A stretch of DNA of 64,000 nt from Clostridium_AD sp050717515 (lineage in GTDB: Bacteria; Bacillota; Clostridia; Clostridiales; Clostridiaceae). The position numbers were made by a program, and so were the translations under genes. The DNA lies in contig NZ_JBOITL010000036.1 in assembly GCF_050717515.1 (NCBI RefSeq), forward strand, positions 186,001 through 250,000, written 5' to 3'. Below are positions 15,788 to 24,583 of the stretch, in pieces. Positions within the stretch are counted from its first letter, which is position 1; every line of letters starts with the position of its first letter. The notes beneath the pieces were generated by a model. It was not told the origin of the DNA. It searched no databases and saw only the letters and a list, made by a program, of their open reading frames with translations.

Positions 15788-16312
15788 TTGGATGATAAAA
15801 AAATAAATATTCTTATATCTAAAGACCAAATTGATGAAAGAGTTGGACAACTTGGTGCCGAAATATCCAAAGATTATAATGGAAAAAAATTATATATTCT
15901 TTCATTACTCCGAGGTAGCTTCATATTTACTGCAGACCTTGTACGTCAAATTACTGTACCTACAAAAATAGGCTTTATGACAACTTCAAGTTATGGTGCA
16001 GATGAAGAGTCAAGCGGAACAGTTAATATTATAAATGACATCCCTGACAATATTTCTGGCTTTGATGTGCTAATAGTAGATGATATTGTTGATACAGGAA
16101 TAACTATGAATTCCATTATGACTAGGGTTAGGTCCCTTGGTGCTGCTTCTGTTAAATCTTGTGTTCTTTTAGATAAACATGAGAGAAGAAAAATTGACAT
16201 AATACCAGATTATTGTTGTTTTGAAATTCCGGATCTTTTTGTAGTTGGTTATGGATTAAATTACGGAGACTACTATAGAAATATACCCTACGTGTTTAAT
16301 TGGGAAGAGTAA
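15788..16312 (+). CDS. hpt: Hypoxanthine phosphoribosyltransferase
   Basis: Purine salvage enzyme that joins hypoxanthine or guanine to PRPP. The TTG at 15788 is the likely start: GGGCGGGA lies 6 bases upstream, and the reading then begins DDKKINILIS like clostridial Hpt. An ATG at 15770 in the same frame overlaps that binding site. With 174 residues it has the normal length. The PRPP motif VLIVDDIVDTGITM, the flexible-loop segment with SSYG, and the C-terminal PDLFVVGYGLNY stretch are all present. It is transcribed divergently from hflX and convergently with yunB, with a shared terminator. Confidence 0.9.
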   Translation: MDDKKINILISKDQIDERVGQLGAEISKDYNGKKLYILSLLRGSFIFTADLVRQITVPTKIGFMTTSSYGADEESSGTVNIINDIPDNISGFDVLIVDDIVDTGITMNSIMTRVRSLGAASVKSCVLLDKHERRKIDIIPDYCCFEIPDLFVVGYGLNYGDYYRNIPYVFNWEE

Positions 16313-16363
16313 GTTGTTTTAATGACTTCCTTTGTAAATGTCCACAAAATATAATTAGAAATG

Positions 16364-16394
16364 AAAAAAGTACGTTTAAATAACGTACTTTTTT
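16364..16394. terminator. Bidirectional terminator between hpt and yunB
   Basis: AAAAAAGTACGTT pairs with AACGTACTTTTTT across a 5-base loop, giving A- and T-runs suited to both converging genes. Confidence 0.8.
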
Positions 16395-16403
16395 ATATTT
16401 ATG

Positions 16404-17093
16404 TTACTTATCACCACTATTACCCAGTTTAAAACCTGTACCATTTAAGTCTAACCCAATTGCAGTATTAGGTGTTTTTCCCACTATAATAGTTTCCGCA
16501 ATGGGTATTTCATTAGCTACCTCGATATCATTACTTTTCAAAGGAATAATTACTCTAACCGTGGTTTTTACTTTAACATAGATCTTATGTCTCGTTTGAT
16601 TTATACCTGCACTTTCAAACTCAGAAGAATATTTAGTTTCTACAAGGCCTATAGGCTGCATTTTTATTGTTATCTGTGGCCCATAGTAAGACAAAATGTT
16701 ATTTCTTGTTATATAACCTATAGGAATTTTGATGCCTATATCCCCCAATTTCAAGAGTTCCTTTTGTGATTCTAAAGCAACATCACAAGCTATTTTATTC
16801 ATTTTCAAAGTATCCGCTTTCAACATTACAATATTTCCCTGGGAATCTTTATCAATTTTTATAATCTCATCGTAATTAAACTGCTTGGAATATTCATTTA
16901 TAATTGCTCTATTAACAATTTCTGTAGCTTTTGCTCTCATTTCTGCATCCGCCACCGCCATTACAGTCGGCATTACGGTTTTATCAAAAATATATATGAA
17001 TATTGTAAAATTTATTATAATTATGGATATAATTAATAATACTCTTGTTTTAATATTGTGTTTAAGCTTATTTTTAATATTTATTACCTCCAT
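16404..17093 (-). CDS. yunB: Sporulation protein YunB
   Basis: A 229-residue YunB homologue. One N-terminal membrane anchor (about residues 17-37) is followed by an extracytoplasmic domain with the family features: PTVMAVADAEMRAKATEIVN, the middle GDIGIKIPIGYITRNNILSYYGP, and the ending NEIPIAETIIVGKTP. In Bacillus subtilis YunB is made in the mother cell under sigma E and is needed for full sporulation, with unknown biochemistry. It lies divergent from the PBP gene. The Pro/Gly-rich end adds nothing unusual. Confidence 0.85.
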   Translation of the reverse strand: MEVINIKNKLKHNIKTRVLLIISIIIINFTIFIYIFDKTVMPTVMAVADAEMRAKATEIVNRAIINEYSKQFNYDEIIKIDKDSQGNIVMLKADTLKMNKIACDVALESQKELLKLGDIGIKIPIGYITRNNILSYYGPQITIKMQPIGLVETKYSSEFESAGINQTRHKIYVKVKTTVRVIIPLKSNDIEVANEIPIAETIIVGKTPNTAIGLDLNGTGFKLGNSGDK

Positions 17094-17170
17094 TTAAGGC
17101 TATATGTTATTATATGTAACTCCTTTAAGCTAAAGAATTAAATAGCATATCAAAATGGATATTTTATATT

Positions 17171-17191
17171 ACCATACTTATATGGTATAAT
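17171..17191 (+). promoter_or_regulatory. Extended -10 promoter of the PBP gene
   Basis: TGG directly precedes TATAAT (17186-17191), an extended -10 element; the -35 is poor. ACCATA-4-TATGGT (17171-17186) overlaps the spacer as an inverted repeat, a possible operator. Confidence 0.45.
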
Positions 17192-17289
17192 ATTAAAAAC
17201 TAATTATACTTAGATAATATGAATTTTACACTAATACCTGGAAATTAATAATTTTCATCCGCTCCAGATAAATACGAGGAGGATATTGA

Positions 17290-19794
17290 ATGAAAGATAA
17301 AAAAACCACTCCGAAGAAGAAGAAAAAATCAACTGGTAAGAAAGTTTTTAAAAGCATTTTTTTTGCAATTTTGTTTATAACCATAATAGCCATGGTAGCT
17401 ATGGGGGGAGTAGTTCTAGCTATGATTAAGACAGCTCCTGACTTAGATATTAATGCATTTTTAAAATTAGATGAACCCTCAATACTATATGACAATTCTC
17501 AAAAGTATATGGATGAATATATTACCTCAGAAAGAAGAACTAATATATCTATTAATAACGTTCCAATCATCCTTAAGGATGCATTTATAAGTATTGAGGA
17601 TTCTAGATTCGATACCCACCCTGGTATTGACATAAAAAGATTGGGTGGCGCTGTATTCAATGATATAAAAATAAAAATAACTGGTAGTAAAAAAAGTCTG
17701 CAAGGTGCTTCAACTATAACTCAACAATTGGTTAAATATAGAATGTTTTTAGAGGATTCTATAGAAAACAGAACTTCTATAAAAAGAAAAGTTCAAGAAA
17801 TTTTTCTGTCGCTAAAGCTAGAGAAGGTTTTGACCAAACCCCAAATTCTAGAGGCTTATATGAATACTATTTTTTTAGGTGGAAAAGCCCACGGTGTAGA
17901 AGCCGCCTCCCAGCAATATTTTGGTAAGTCTATTGGTGGTTTGTCCTTAAAACAATCTGCTTTTATTGCTAGTACTGCACAAAATCCTAGTTTTTCTTAT
18001 GATTTGTCATATAAAGCATCTAAATCTAAAAAAGATTTAGTTTCAAATAGAACAAAAGCTGTTCTTGAAAACATGCTAAAATATAATAAAATCAGCAAAA
18101 CTCAATTTGATTCAGCTATAGCAGAAAAGCTGGTATTTAATTTTTCAATAAAAAACTCAAACAAAATGAACTTTGAGTCCTTTTCTAGACCTGTAATTCT
18201 TCAGGTTTCTGAGGATTTAATGAAAACATTAAATATTAACAAAGAAGAGGCCTACTCCATGCTTATGTACGATGGTTTAAAAATTAGTACAACTATGGAT
18301 AGAGCTATGCAAACTAAATCACAGACTATAATTGATGACCCTGTTCAAGCGAACAAAAAAAATAGCTATGATTATATATTTCCTAGGTATGATAACCTTA
18401 ACCTTAAACAAGCAAATATCCAAGCTTCCTGCGTTATCATGGATTATCGCACCGGTGAGGTTAAAACTATTATAGGTGGCCGTGGTGTTGAAGGTCCTAT
18501 GTCATATAATAGAGCTGCCTCTAGTGACTTCTTAAAGGCTCCTGGCTCAAGCATTAAGCCACTAACCGTATATAGTCCAGCTATTGATTCGAAAATTGCT
18601 ACAGCTTCTACAATTATTGAAGATTCCCCTGTACCTGCGGAAATCGGAAAGAAATACGTTGCTCCCGGTGACCCTCCTTATGATCCTAGAAATTCACCTG
18701 ATAAATATTATGGGTATTTAACTCTAAGAGAATGTTTGAAGAAGTCAGTTAACGTGGCTGCTGTGAAACTCGAGGATATGATTAGTCTTAAGACAGGTGT
18801 TTCTTATGGTCAGAAATTCGGATTACAACTAGATGAAACCGATAAGAAAAGTATGTCTGCTATGGCACTAGGTCAATTAGATGGTGGTAGTTATAAGGGA
18901 ACTAATCCTCTCACAATGGCCGCTGCATATGGTGTTTTTGGTAACAACGGGATGAAAACTACTCCAAGATTATATACTAAAGTAGTTGATAGAAGTGGTA
19001 AAGTATTACTTCAAACAAAATATGATCCAAAAACTGTATTATCTCCTCAAAGTGCCTATATAATGTATGATTTACTACAAGGACCTGTAAGCGAAGGTGG
19101 AACTGGTCCAGGTGCTGTTTTTAGCGAAATGCCTGTAAGAGGTAAAACTGGGACTTCTTCTGATTCAAAAAACTTATGGTTTGTTGGCTTAACGCCTTAT
19201 TACTCTGCAGCTATTTGGATTGGAACAGATGATGGAGCTAAAATAAAAGAAATGGGTAGTACTACTGCCGCCTTACTGTGGGGGAAAATTATGAAAGAAG
19301 CCCATGCCTCTCTTCCAGTTAAGGAAGTAGAGCGGCCTTCTGGTATATCTTCCTATTCTGTCTCAAAGGATTCTGGTGATATACCTACAGATTTTACTAA
19401 TGCGGACCCAAGAGGCAATAGGGTGTACTCTGAACTATTTATTGACGGAACTCAGCCTACAACACTAGATAGCATACATGTTCTGGCTGAAGTTACCAAG
19501 GGTCCTAATGGCAACTATGTTCTCGCCTCAGATTTTACTCCACCTGGAAAAATCGAAAGAAGGATTTTTATAAAGAGGAATTCTCCTAATTCACAATTAT
19601 TAGACTCAGCTTACGTATTACCAACGGCAGTTGATAATTTTTCAAATCAAATTATTACTCCGCCCGTTATAGTTCCTCCGGTTGACACTCCTCCAACTGA
19701 TGATGGAATACCAGTGGAACCTAATAATCCTGAAGTTGTTACTCCTCCAGTTGTTACTCCTCCAGTTGTTACTCCTCCAGTTACTACTCCTTAA
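17290..19794 (+). CDS. Class A penicillin-binding protein
   Basis: A bifunctional peptidoglycan synthase of 834 residues, PBP1a type. After a Lys-rich cytoplasmic tail, residues 19-46 span the membrane. The glycosyltransferase domain has the catalytic Glu E103 in EDSRFDTHPG and the GASTITQQL motif (139-147). The transpeptidase domain has S420-x-x-K423, SVN (486-488) and KTGTS (from K619). The tail past about residue 780 is rich in Pro and Thr and ends in three VVTPP-type repeats encoded by 15-base repeats, like a wall-spanning linker. The ribosome binding site GAGGAGG lies before the ATG. The motifs leave little doubt about function. Confidence 0.93.
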   Translation: MKDKKTTPKKKKKSTGKKVFKSIFFAILFITIIAMVAMGGVVLAMIKTAPDLDINAFLKLDEPSILYDNSQKYMDEYITSERRTNISINNVPIILKDAFISIEDSRFDTHPGIDIKRLGGAVFNDIKIKITGSKKSLQGASTITQQLVKYRMFLEDSIENRTSIKRKVQEIFLSLKLEKVLTKPQILEAYMNTIFLGGKAHGVEAASQQYFGKSIGGLSLKQSAFIASTAQNPSFSYDLSYKASKSKKDLVSNRTKAVLENMLKYNKISKTQFDSAIAEKLVFNFSIKNSNKMNFESFSRPVILQVSEDLMKTLNINKEEAYSMLMYDGLKISTTMDRAMQTKSQTIIDDPVQANKKNSYDYIFPRYDNLNLKQANIQASCVIMDYRTGEVKTIIGGRGVEGPMSYNRAASSDFLKAPGSSIKPLTVYSPAIDSKIATASTIIEDSPVPAEIGKKYVAPGDPPYDPRNSPDKYYGYLTLRECLKKSVNVAAVKLEDMISLKTGVSYGQKFGLQLDETDKKSMSAMALGQLDGGSYKGTNPLTMAAAYGVFGNNGMKTTPRLYTKVVDRSGKVLLQTKYDPKTVLSPQSAYIMYDLLQGPVSEGGTGPGAVFSEMPVRGKTGTSSDSKNLWFVGLTPYYSAAIWIGTDDGAKIKEMGSTTAALLWGKIMKEAHASLPVKEVERPSGISSYSVSKDSGDIPTDFTNADPRGNRVYSELFIDGTQPTTLDSIHVLAEVTKGPNGNYVLASDFTPPGKIERRIFIKRNSPNSQLLDSAYVLPTAVDNFSNQIITPPVIVPPVDTPPTDDGIPVEPNNPEVVTPPVVTPPVVTPPVTTP
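19738..19791 (+). repeat. Fifteen-base repeats coding TPPVV
   Basis: Tandem copies of a unit GTTACTCCTCCAGTT encode the Pro-Thr tail of the PBP. Such repeats change number easily by slippage and could vary tail length between strains. Confidence 0.7.
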
Positions 19795-19802
19795 ACAGAA
19801 AT

Positions 19803-19845
19803 AAAAAACTACTATCAAATACTAAAATTTTGATAGTAGTTTTTT
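19803..19845. terminator. Bidirectional terminator between the PBP gene and spoVAE
   Basis: AAAAAACTACTATCAAA pairs with TTTGATAGTAGTTTTTT, a 17-base stem. The T-run on the plus strand runs into the spoVAE stop codon. Confidence 0.85.
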
Positions 19846-19846
19846 T

Positions 19847-20206
19847 TTAGCCTTTAGTCTTAGGATTAAATATTAACGCCATAATATATCCAAAAAAAAT
19901 CGCAGCGGTAATCCCTCCAGCAGTTCCTTTTATTCCTCCTGTAAATGCGCCTATAAGACCAATCTCATCTACTTCCTTCATTACGCTTTTAGCTAAGCTA
20001 TAACCAAACCCTGGCAGTGGTATGCTTCCACCTGCTTTCCCATATTTTATTACCACATCATATATATTTAATGCACCTAATATTACACCACCAGTTACAA
20101 ATACAACTAATATTCGAGCTGGAGTTAATTTTGTAGTGTCCATGAGTATTTGACCTATTACGCAAATTGATCCCCCAACTATAAAAGCCATAATGTAATT
20201 ATTCAT
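19847..20206 (-). CDS. spoVAE: Stage V sporulation protein AE
   Basis: A 119-residue integral membrane protein of the SpoVA channel, which moves calcium-dipicolinic acid into the forespore and releases it at germination. The ATG at 20206 is preferred; a TTG at 20224 upstream coincides with the GGAGGTG site. About four hydrophobic segments fill the chain, starting with IMAFIVGGSICVIGQILMD and including VTGGVILGALNIYDVVIKYGKAGG, both typical of SpoVAE(b). The gene closes the spoVAC-spoVAD-spoVAE run, with the spoVAD stop 5 bases upstream of its start. The weak spacing of the ribosome site suggests translational coupling to spoVAD. Confidence 0.9.
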   Translation of the reverse strand: MNNYIMAFIVGGSICVIGQILMDTTKLTPARILVVFVTGGVILGALNIYDVVIKYGKAGGSIPLPGFGYSLAKSVMKEVDEIGLIGAFTGGIKGTAGGITAAIFFGYIMALIFNPKTKG

Positions 20207-20210
20207 CCAT

Positions 20211-21227
20211 TTATTCACCTCCAAACTCTATACAAACGGCATGTGCTATTCCAGGTATTGTTTCTCCTTGCAAAGATGAGGTAGGACTTAGCAACGCTCC
20301 TGTAGACACTAGAAGTATTCTTTTGAATTTTCCCTTTAGCATATTTTTGTATAAATACCCTGTTGCAACTACTGCAGAGCACCCACAACCACTACCACCT
20401 GCATTAGTTCCTTGTTTTTCAGCATTGAAAATTTTCTCACCACAGTCAATATAACGCCCTTTCATATCATACTTATATTCTAAGAGCAATTCTTCTGTAA
20501 ACTTTCTTCCTACCATGCCTAGGTCTCCGGTAGCAATAATATCATAATCTGATGGTTTTCTACCCGTGTCCATAAAGTGTTGCTTAATAGTGTCCACCGC
20601 TGCGGGCGCCATAGCAACCCCCATATTATTTACATCACTTATTCCATAGTCTTTAACTTTCCCAGTTGTAACATGTGTTACATAAGGAAAATCGCCTTTT
20701 TTCCCCAAAACCATTGCCCCTGCACCTGTAACCGTCCATTGTGCCGTTGGAGCTCTCTGACTTCCCATCTCTAAGGGTAATCTATATTGTCTTTCAGCCG
20801 AGGAGAAATGTGACGAAGTAGCCGCTACAACATAATTAGCCATGTTTCCTTCCATTATCATTGCACCTATACTTAAGGACTCTGCCATAGTAGAACAGGC
20901 TCCATAAAGCCCCAAAAAAGGTATATTCAAATCTCTTGCTGCAAAACTTGAAGATATTAACTGATTTAGTAAATCTCCTGCTAGTAGATAATTTATATCA
21001 ACTTCTTTTAGTTTTGCTTTTTTTATACTCTCTACAACAGCCGTATACAATAAACTAGTTTCAGCTTTTTCAAAACTCTCAGTTCCATTAAGATCATCTT
21101 CTAGAATTCTATCAAAATACTCTTTTAATGGCCCTTGCCCTTCCTTAGGCCCCACTATATTATAGGTACCAATAATTCTAGGTTTACACTGAATTTCTAC
21201 TGTTTGAAGTCCTATTCTTCTACCCAT
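20211..21227 (-). CDS. spoVAD: Stage V sporulation protein AD
   Basis: A 338-residue cytosolic protein with the thiolase/ketoacyl-synthase fold. It binds dipicolinic acid and is part of the SpoVA complex on the inner spore membrane. Family features are FLGLYGACSTMAES (about residues 103-116), the QRAPTAQWTVTGAGAM segment and the C-terminal GGSGCGCSAVV. It starts 6 bases after spoVAC and ends just ahead of spoVAE. Its length and motifs are standard, so it appears intact. Confidence 0.93.
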   Translation of the reverse strand: MGRRIGLQTVEIQCKPRIIGTYNIVGPKEGQGPLKEYFDRILEDDLNGTESFEKAETSLLYTAVVESIKKAKLKEVDINYLLAGDLLNQLISSSFAARDLNIPFLGLYGACSTMAESLSIGAMIMEGNMANYVVAATSSHFSSAERQYRLPLEMGSQRAPTAQWTVTGAGAMVLGKKGDFPYVTHVTTGKVKDYGISDVNNMGVAMAPAAVDTIKQHFMDTGRKPSDYDIIATGDLGMVGRKFTEELLLEYKYDMKGRYIDCGEKIFNAEKQGTNAGGSGCGCSAVVATGYLYKNMLKGKFKRILLVSTGALLSPTSSLQGETIPGIAHAVCIEFGGE

Positions 21228-21233
21228 TTTTAA

Positions 21234-21686
21234 TCACCACCTTAAAAAATAATATAAAATCCCTACAATTACAGATGAACCAATACCATATACTAAAACA
21301 GGTCCTGCAATAGTAAACATTTTAGCCGCTACGCCAAAAACAAAACCCTCTTTTTTAAATTCCATTGCTGGTGACACAATTGAATTTGCAAACCCAGTAA
21401 TTGGCACAACAGAGCCTGCTCCTGCAAAATCACCTAACTTATCATATATACCAATTCCCGTAAATATAGCTCCTAGAAAGACCATAACTATGGAAACATA
21501 AGTCCCTAGTTCATCACTAGGAACACCCATTTTAGAAAAAAAATCACCAATAAATTGTCCAATTACACATATTGTTCCTCCAACCCAAAATGCATTAAAG
21601 CAATGTAGCCCTAATTTAGGCTTAGGGATTTTATTAGAGTTAAGATGCTCAAATTTTTTTCTTATAGTTTTTTCTTCCACTTTCAT
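21234..21686 (-). CDS. spoVAC: Stage V sporulation protein AC
   Basis: A 150-residue membrane protein of the SpoVA channel, with a mechanosensitive role reported in Bacillus. It has four or so hydrophobic segments, beginning with the conserved FNAFWVGGTICVIGQFIGD, and a central GIYDKLGDFAGAGSVVPITGF. SpoVAC and SpoVAE share ancestry, visible here in the repeated VGG.ICVIGQ motif. AAGGAGG lies before its ATG. It opens the spoVA part of the operon after a gap of about 190 bases that holds a hairpin and a possible forespore promoter. Confidence 0.92.
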   Translation of the reverse strand: MKVEEKTIRKKFEHLNSNKIPKPKLGLHCFNAFWVGGTICVIGQFIGDFFSKMGVPSDELGTYVSIVMVFLGAIFTGIGIYDKLGDFAGAGSVVPITGFANSIVSPAMEFKKEGFVFGVAAKMFTIAGPVLVYGIGSSVIVGILYYFLRW

Positions 21687-21742
21687 GAAATGCCTCCTTG
21701 TAGTTCTCTAGAGTAGATACTAATTATTAATTAAATTGCATC

Positions 21743-21770
21743 ATTTTATTAGAATATGTTAAATCCTTGT
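21743..21770 (-). promoter_or_regulatory. Possible sigma-G promoter for spoVAC
   Basis: On the minus strand ACATA (21766-21770) and CAATTTA stand about 16 bases apart, close to the forespore sigma-G pattern (GHATR and CATNNTA). spoVA genes are expected to be sigma-G dependent. The match is imperfect. Confidence 0.3.
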
Positions 21771-21822
21771 ATTATTATTTGCAATTATATAATTTTTAGT
21801 CAAAAAAAAATAAGAATCATTT

Positions 21823-21867
21823 ATAGATAAACAACTTCAAAATAGAACATTGAAATTGTTTATCTAT
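21823..21867 (-). terminator. Hairpin after sigF
   Basis: A 12-base stem, ATAGATAAACAA with TTGTTTATCTAT, with inner TTCAA/TTGAA pairing. It lies 8 bases beyond the sigF stop, with TTATTTTTTTTT further along the minus strand. It may separate early spoIIA from later spoVA expression. Confidence 0.6.
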
Positions 21868-21875
21868 ATTTCATC

Positions 21876-22631
21876 TTAACCACTCAACTTTTCTTTCATT
21901 ATTTTCAAAACTTTCTTTTCAATTCTTGATACTTGTACTTGGCTGATTCCCATCATTTTAGCTACCTGAATTTGTGTATTATCTTTAAAATACCTGAGCA
22001 TAATTATTTGCCTTGACTTTGCATCCAGTTTTCTAAGCGCTTCTTTAAGGGCAATTTTATCTAAAATCTCATTATCTTCTTCATATTTTTCACTTAATTT
22101 ATCTATTAGCAGTACTGGTGCACCATCATCTTGGTGTATTGTATCAAACAAATACTGCATGTTGCTCGCAGACTCTAGTGCGTATACTATATCTTCTTTT
22201 TCTATATTAGAAAAAACTGATAGTTCTTCAATGGTAGGATCTCTACCTAATTCTTTTGTTAGCGTGTCTTTATCATAATGTAATTTTCTTGCAGTGTTTT
22301 TAACACTTCTACTTACTTTTATAATTCCGTCATCCCTGAGGAATCTTTTAATTTCTCCCATTATCATTGGAACTGCATAAGTAGAAAATTTCACATTGTA
22401 CTTAGTGTCAAAATTATTAATTGCTTTTACTAGGCCAATACAACCAATTTGGAATATATCATCATACTCATATCCCCTATTGAGAAATTTTTTGCTAATT
22501 GATGCAACCAATGGTAAATTCATTTCTACTAGCTTATCTAGCGCACCCGGCTCCCCCTCTCTAGCCAATTGAATGAGAAGCATATTATCTTCATAATTAT
22601 AATTATTTTTTTTAACTATTTTTTGATCCAT
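21876..22631 (-). CDS. sigF: RNA polymerase sigma-F factor
   Basis: The first forespore-specific sigma factor, 251 residues. Region 2 has the typical YDDIFQIGCIGLVKAINNFD, then KFSTYAVPMIMGEIKRFLRDD. Region 3 follows. The region 4 helix-turn-helix is QIQVAKMMGISQVQVSRIEKK near the end. It is held inactive by SpoIIAB, whose gene ends 10 bases upstream, and released by SpoIIAA. The order spoIIAA-spoIIAB-sigF is universal in endospore formers. Confidence 0.96.
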   Translation of the reverse strand: MDQKIVKKNNYNYEDNMLLIQLAREGEPGALDKLVEMNLPLVASISKKFLNRGYEYDDIFQIGCIGLVKAINNFDTKYNVKFSTYAVPMIMGEIKRFLRDDGIIKVSRSVKNTARKLHYDKDTLTKELGRDPTIEELSVFSNIEKEDIVYALESASNMQYLFDTIHQDDGAPVLLIDKLSEKYEEDNEILDKIALKEALRKLDAKSRQIIMLRYFKDNTQIQVAKMMGISQVQVSRIEKKVLKIMKEKLSG

Positions 22632-22641
22632 AATATTCCAC

Positions 22642-23070
22642 CTAACATAGAGGATTAAATATTTTTTTCATTATTATACTTGTTCCCCTACCTTTATCAG
22701 ACTTTACTTCTAAGCTGTCCATAAAAGTTTCCATTACAGTAAAACCCATACCTGACCTCTCTAAGTCTGGCCGGGAAGTATACAATGGTTGCATAGCAAT
22801 CTCTAGATTGTCAATTCCTTTTCCGAGGTCGTTTATTATCACTGTTAATTCATTTTCATTAATAATAGCTTCTATAGTAATCATTTCTTCTTCGCTATCA
22901 TATCCATGAATAATGGCATTTGTAACGGCTTCTGATACCGCAGTTTTAACATCGCTAATTTCTTCAATTGTAGGATCTAATTGCGAAGCAAATGCTGCTA
23001 CGGCTACTCTTGCAAAACCTTCATTCTGGGATTTACTTAAAAATTCAATTTTAATTCTATTTTGACCCAT
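22642..23070 (-). CDS. spoIIAB: Anti-sigma F factor and kinase SpoIIAB
   Basis: A 142-residue GHKL-type serine kinase that binds and inhibits sigma F and phosphorylates SpoIIAA. The Bergerat ATP-binding motifs are present: the N box SEAVTNAIIHGYD (about residues 46-58), then DLGKGIDN, and the G2 box RSGMGFTVMETFMD. The length is normal. It lies 13 bases after spoIIAA and 10 before sigF. Confidence 0.96.
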   Translation of the reverse strand: MGQNRIKIEFLSKSQNEGFARVAVAAFASQLDPTIEEISDVKTAVSEAVTNAIIHGYDSEEEMITIEAIINENELTVIINDLGKGIDNLEIAMQPLYTSRPDLERSGMGFTVMETFMDSLEVKSDKGRGTSIIMKKIFNPLC

Positions 23071-23083
23071 ATTAATCCCCCCA

Positions 23084-23419
23084 CTAAATATTGTTTACAG
23101 CTTGTTCAACATCGTCATACAGCATGATGATTTTAAACATTCCTGACAATTCGAACACTCTTTTTACTGAAGATTTAATGCTTGTTACACACACTTTTCC
23201 ATTTCTCATATGTAACTTTTTATATCTTCCAATAACCACTCCAATGCCGGAACTGTCCATAAACGACACTCCCTGGAAATCCATAATTAATTTGTTGTAG
23301 TTATCCCGGTCTAAGCGATCGTCTATCATATTCCTTACTTCTTCAGCACTATGATGGTCTAGTTCTCCAGACATGTAAACAATCAATTTATCTTGGCTAC
23401 TCTCAAAATTTAAATGCAT
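23084..23419 (-). CDS. spoIIAA: Anti-anti-sigma factor SpoIIAA
   Basis: A 111-residue STAS-domain protein. The phosphorylated serine is S57 in FMDSSGIGVVIGRYK, equivalent to Ser58 of Bacillus SpoIIAA. When unphosphorylated it captures SpoIIAB and frees sigma F in the forespore. GGGGGAAG lies before the ATG. It is the first gene of the operon and has a consensus sigma-H promoter at 23491-23519. Confidence 0.96.
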   Translation of the reverse strand: MHLNFESSQDKLIVYMSGELDHHSAEEVRNMIDDRLDRDNYNKLIMDFQGVSFMDSSGIGVVIGRYKKLHMRNGKVCVTSIKSSVKRVFELSGMFKIIMLYDDVEQAVNNI

Positions 23420-23490
23420 CTTCTTCCCCCTTGAATCATTTTAAATTAAAACAACTTTTTAGTTATTTATAAATATTGTACCTTTCTTAT

Positions 23491-23519
23491 ATATTCTACT
23501 AATTACATAATTTTCCTTC
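23491..23519 (-). promoter_or_regulatory. Sigma-H promoter of the spoIIA operon
   Basis: On the minus strand GAAGGAAAA (23511-23519) and GTAGAATAT (23491-23499) are 11 bases apart. They fit the sigma-H consensus RNAGGAWWW and RNNGAATWW at all defined positions. spoIIA operons are known to be sigma-H and Spo0A dependent. Confidence 0.8.
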
Positions 23520-23609
23520 TTTTTTTTTATAATATTTATTCGTTTTTTTATATTCTAACCATTTATATTCATTTAATACATTATGTGATAAATAAGTTCA
23601 ATAAATAAG

Positions 23610-23655
23610 TTGACTACATCAAACTATTGCCCTATATCAAAATCATTGTTATACT
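23610..23655 (+). promoter_or_regulatory. Two overlapping promoters of speE
   Basis: TTGACT (23610-23615) with TATATC 17 bases on, and TTGCCC (23627-23632) with TATACT (23650-23655) 17 bases on. They are offset by 17 bases, so at most one can be used at a time. Confidence 0.5.
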
Positions 23656-23755
23656 ATTGTTGTTTAACTTTTGAAAGTAACTGTTAATTGGGAAAATATA
23701 AGTAGATAACTATTGTTAATTATTATCTACCCCAAAAATATGAGGAGGAATAACA

Positions 23756-24583
23756 ATGGATATGTGGTTTAAAGAAGGTCAAATAGAAAGTGCTGCTATG
23801 ACTTATAAAATAAAAGAAACTCTGGTAACAAAAACAACGCAGTTCCAAGAACTTGCAATTCTTGATACTGAGGCCTTTGGAAGAATGCTAGTGCTCGATG
23901 GAATAGTTCAGACTACTATTGAAGACGAATACGTATATCACGAAATGATTACTCATATTCCTCTATTTACTCATCCGAATCCTAAAAAAGTTCTTGTTGT
24001 TGGTGGCGGAGACGGAGGCACTATTCGCGAAGTGTTAAAACACCCAGGTATTGAGAAAGCAGTTCTTTGCGAAATCGATGTAGATGTTGTTACAGAATGT
24101 AAAAAATATCTTCCTGAAATAAGTTGTGCTCTAGACAACCCCAAATGTGAAGTTTTTATTGGGGATGGTATAAAATACGTTCATGATCATAAAAATGAAT
24201 TTGACGTAGTAATTGTAGACTCCACTGACCCTTTTGGAGCTGCTGAAGGATTATTTGGAGGAAGCTTCTACAAAGAAATATCTGAATGTCTAACAGAAGA
24301 TGGCATTTTCATTGCACAAACAGAAACTCCCTTTTTCCTTCCTGAAGTAGTAAAAAGAGTTTTTAATGATGCAAAATCTGTATTTCCTGTTACAAAATTA
24401 TTTATGGCAGCTATTCCTACTTATCCAAGTGGCTACTGGAGCTTTACTGTAGGTTCAAAAAAATACGACCCAGAAACAGTAGATTTATCAGCTACTTATG
24501 AATTTGATACTAGATACTACACTAAAAAGCTACATAAAGCTTCATTCGCCTTACCTAAGTTTGTAGAAGATTTAATTAAATAG
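23756..24583 (+). CDS. speE: Spermidine synthase
   Basis: A 275-residue aminopropyltransferase that moves an aminopropyl group from decarboxylated S-adenosylmethionine to putrescine. The N-terminal beta domain has FGRMLVLDGIVQTT. The Rossmann domain has GGGDGG (83-88) and the catalytic segment VDSTDPF with D155. GAGGAGG lies 7 bases before the ATG. No speD, speA or speB gene is in the window, so the donor supply must be encoded elsewhere. It has its own promoter and terminates against the convergent methyltransferase gene. Confidence 0.94.
   Translation: MDMWFKEGQIESAAMTYKIKETLVTKTTQFQELAILDTEAFGRMLVLDGIVQTTIEDEYVYHEMITHIPLFTHPNPKKVLVVGGGDGGTIREVLKHPGIEKAVLCEIDVDVVTECKKYLPEISCALDNPKCEVFIGDGIKYVHDHKNEFDVVIVDSTDPFGAAEGLFGGSFYKEISECLTEDGIFIAQTETPFFLPEVVKRVFNDAKSVFPVTKLFMAAIPTYPSGYWSFTVGSKKYDPETVDLSATYEFDTRYYTKKLHKASFALPKFVEDLIK

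Larger units (their letters stand above)
23420..23755. other. Divergent promoter region of spoIIAA and speE
   Basis: 336 bases without a gene. It holds the sigma-H promoter of spoIIAA, overlapping sigma-A-like promoters of speE, and an 8-base stem (GTAGATAA/TTATCTAC, near 23702-23730) in the speE leader. Confidence 0.7.
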
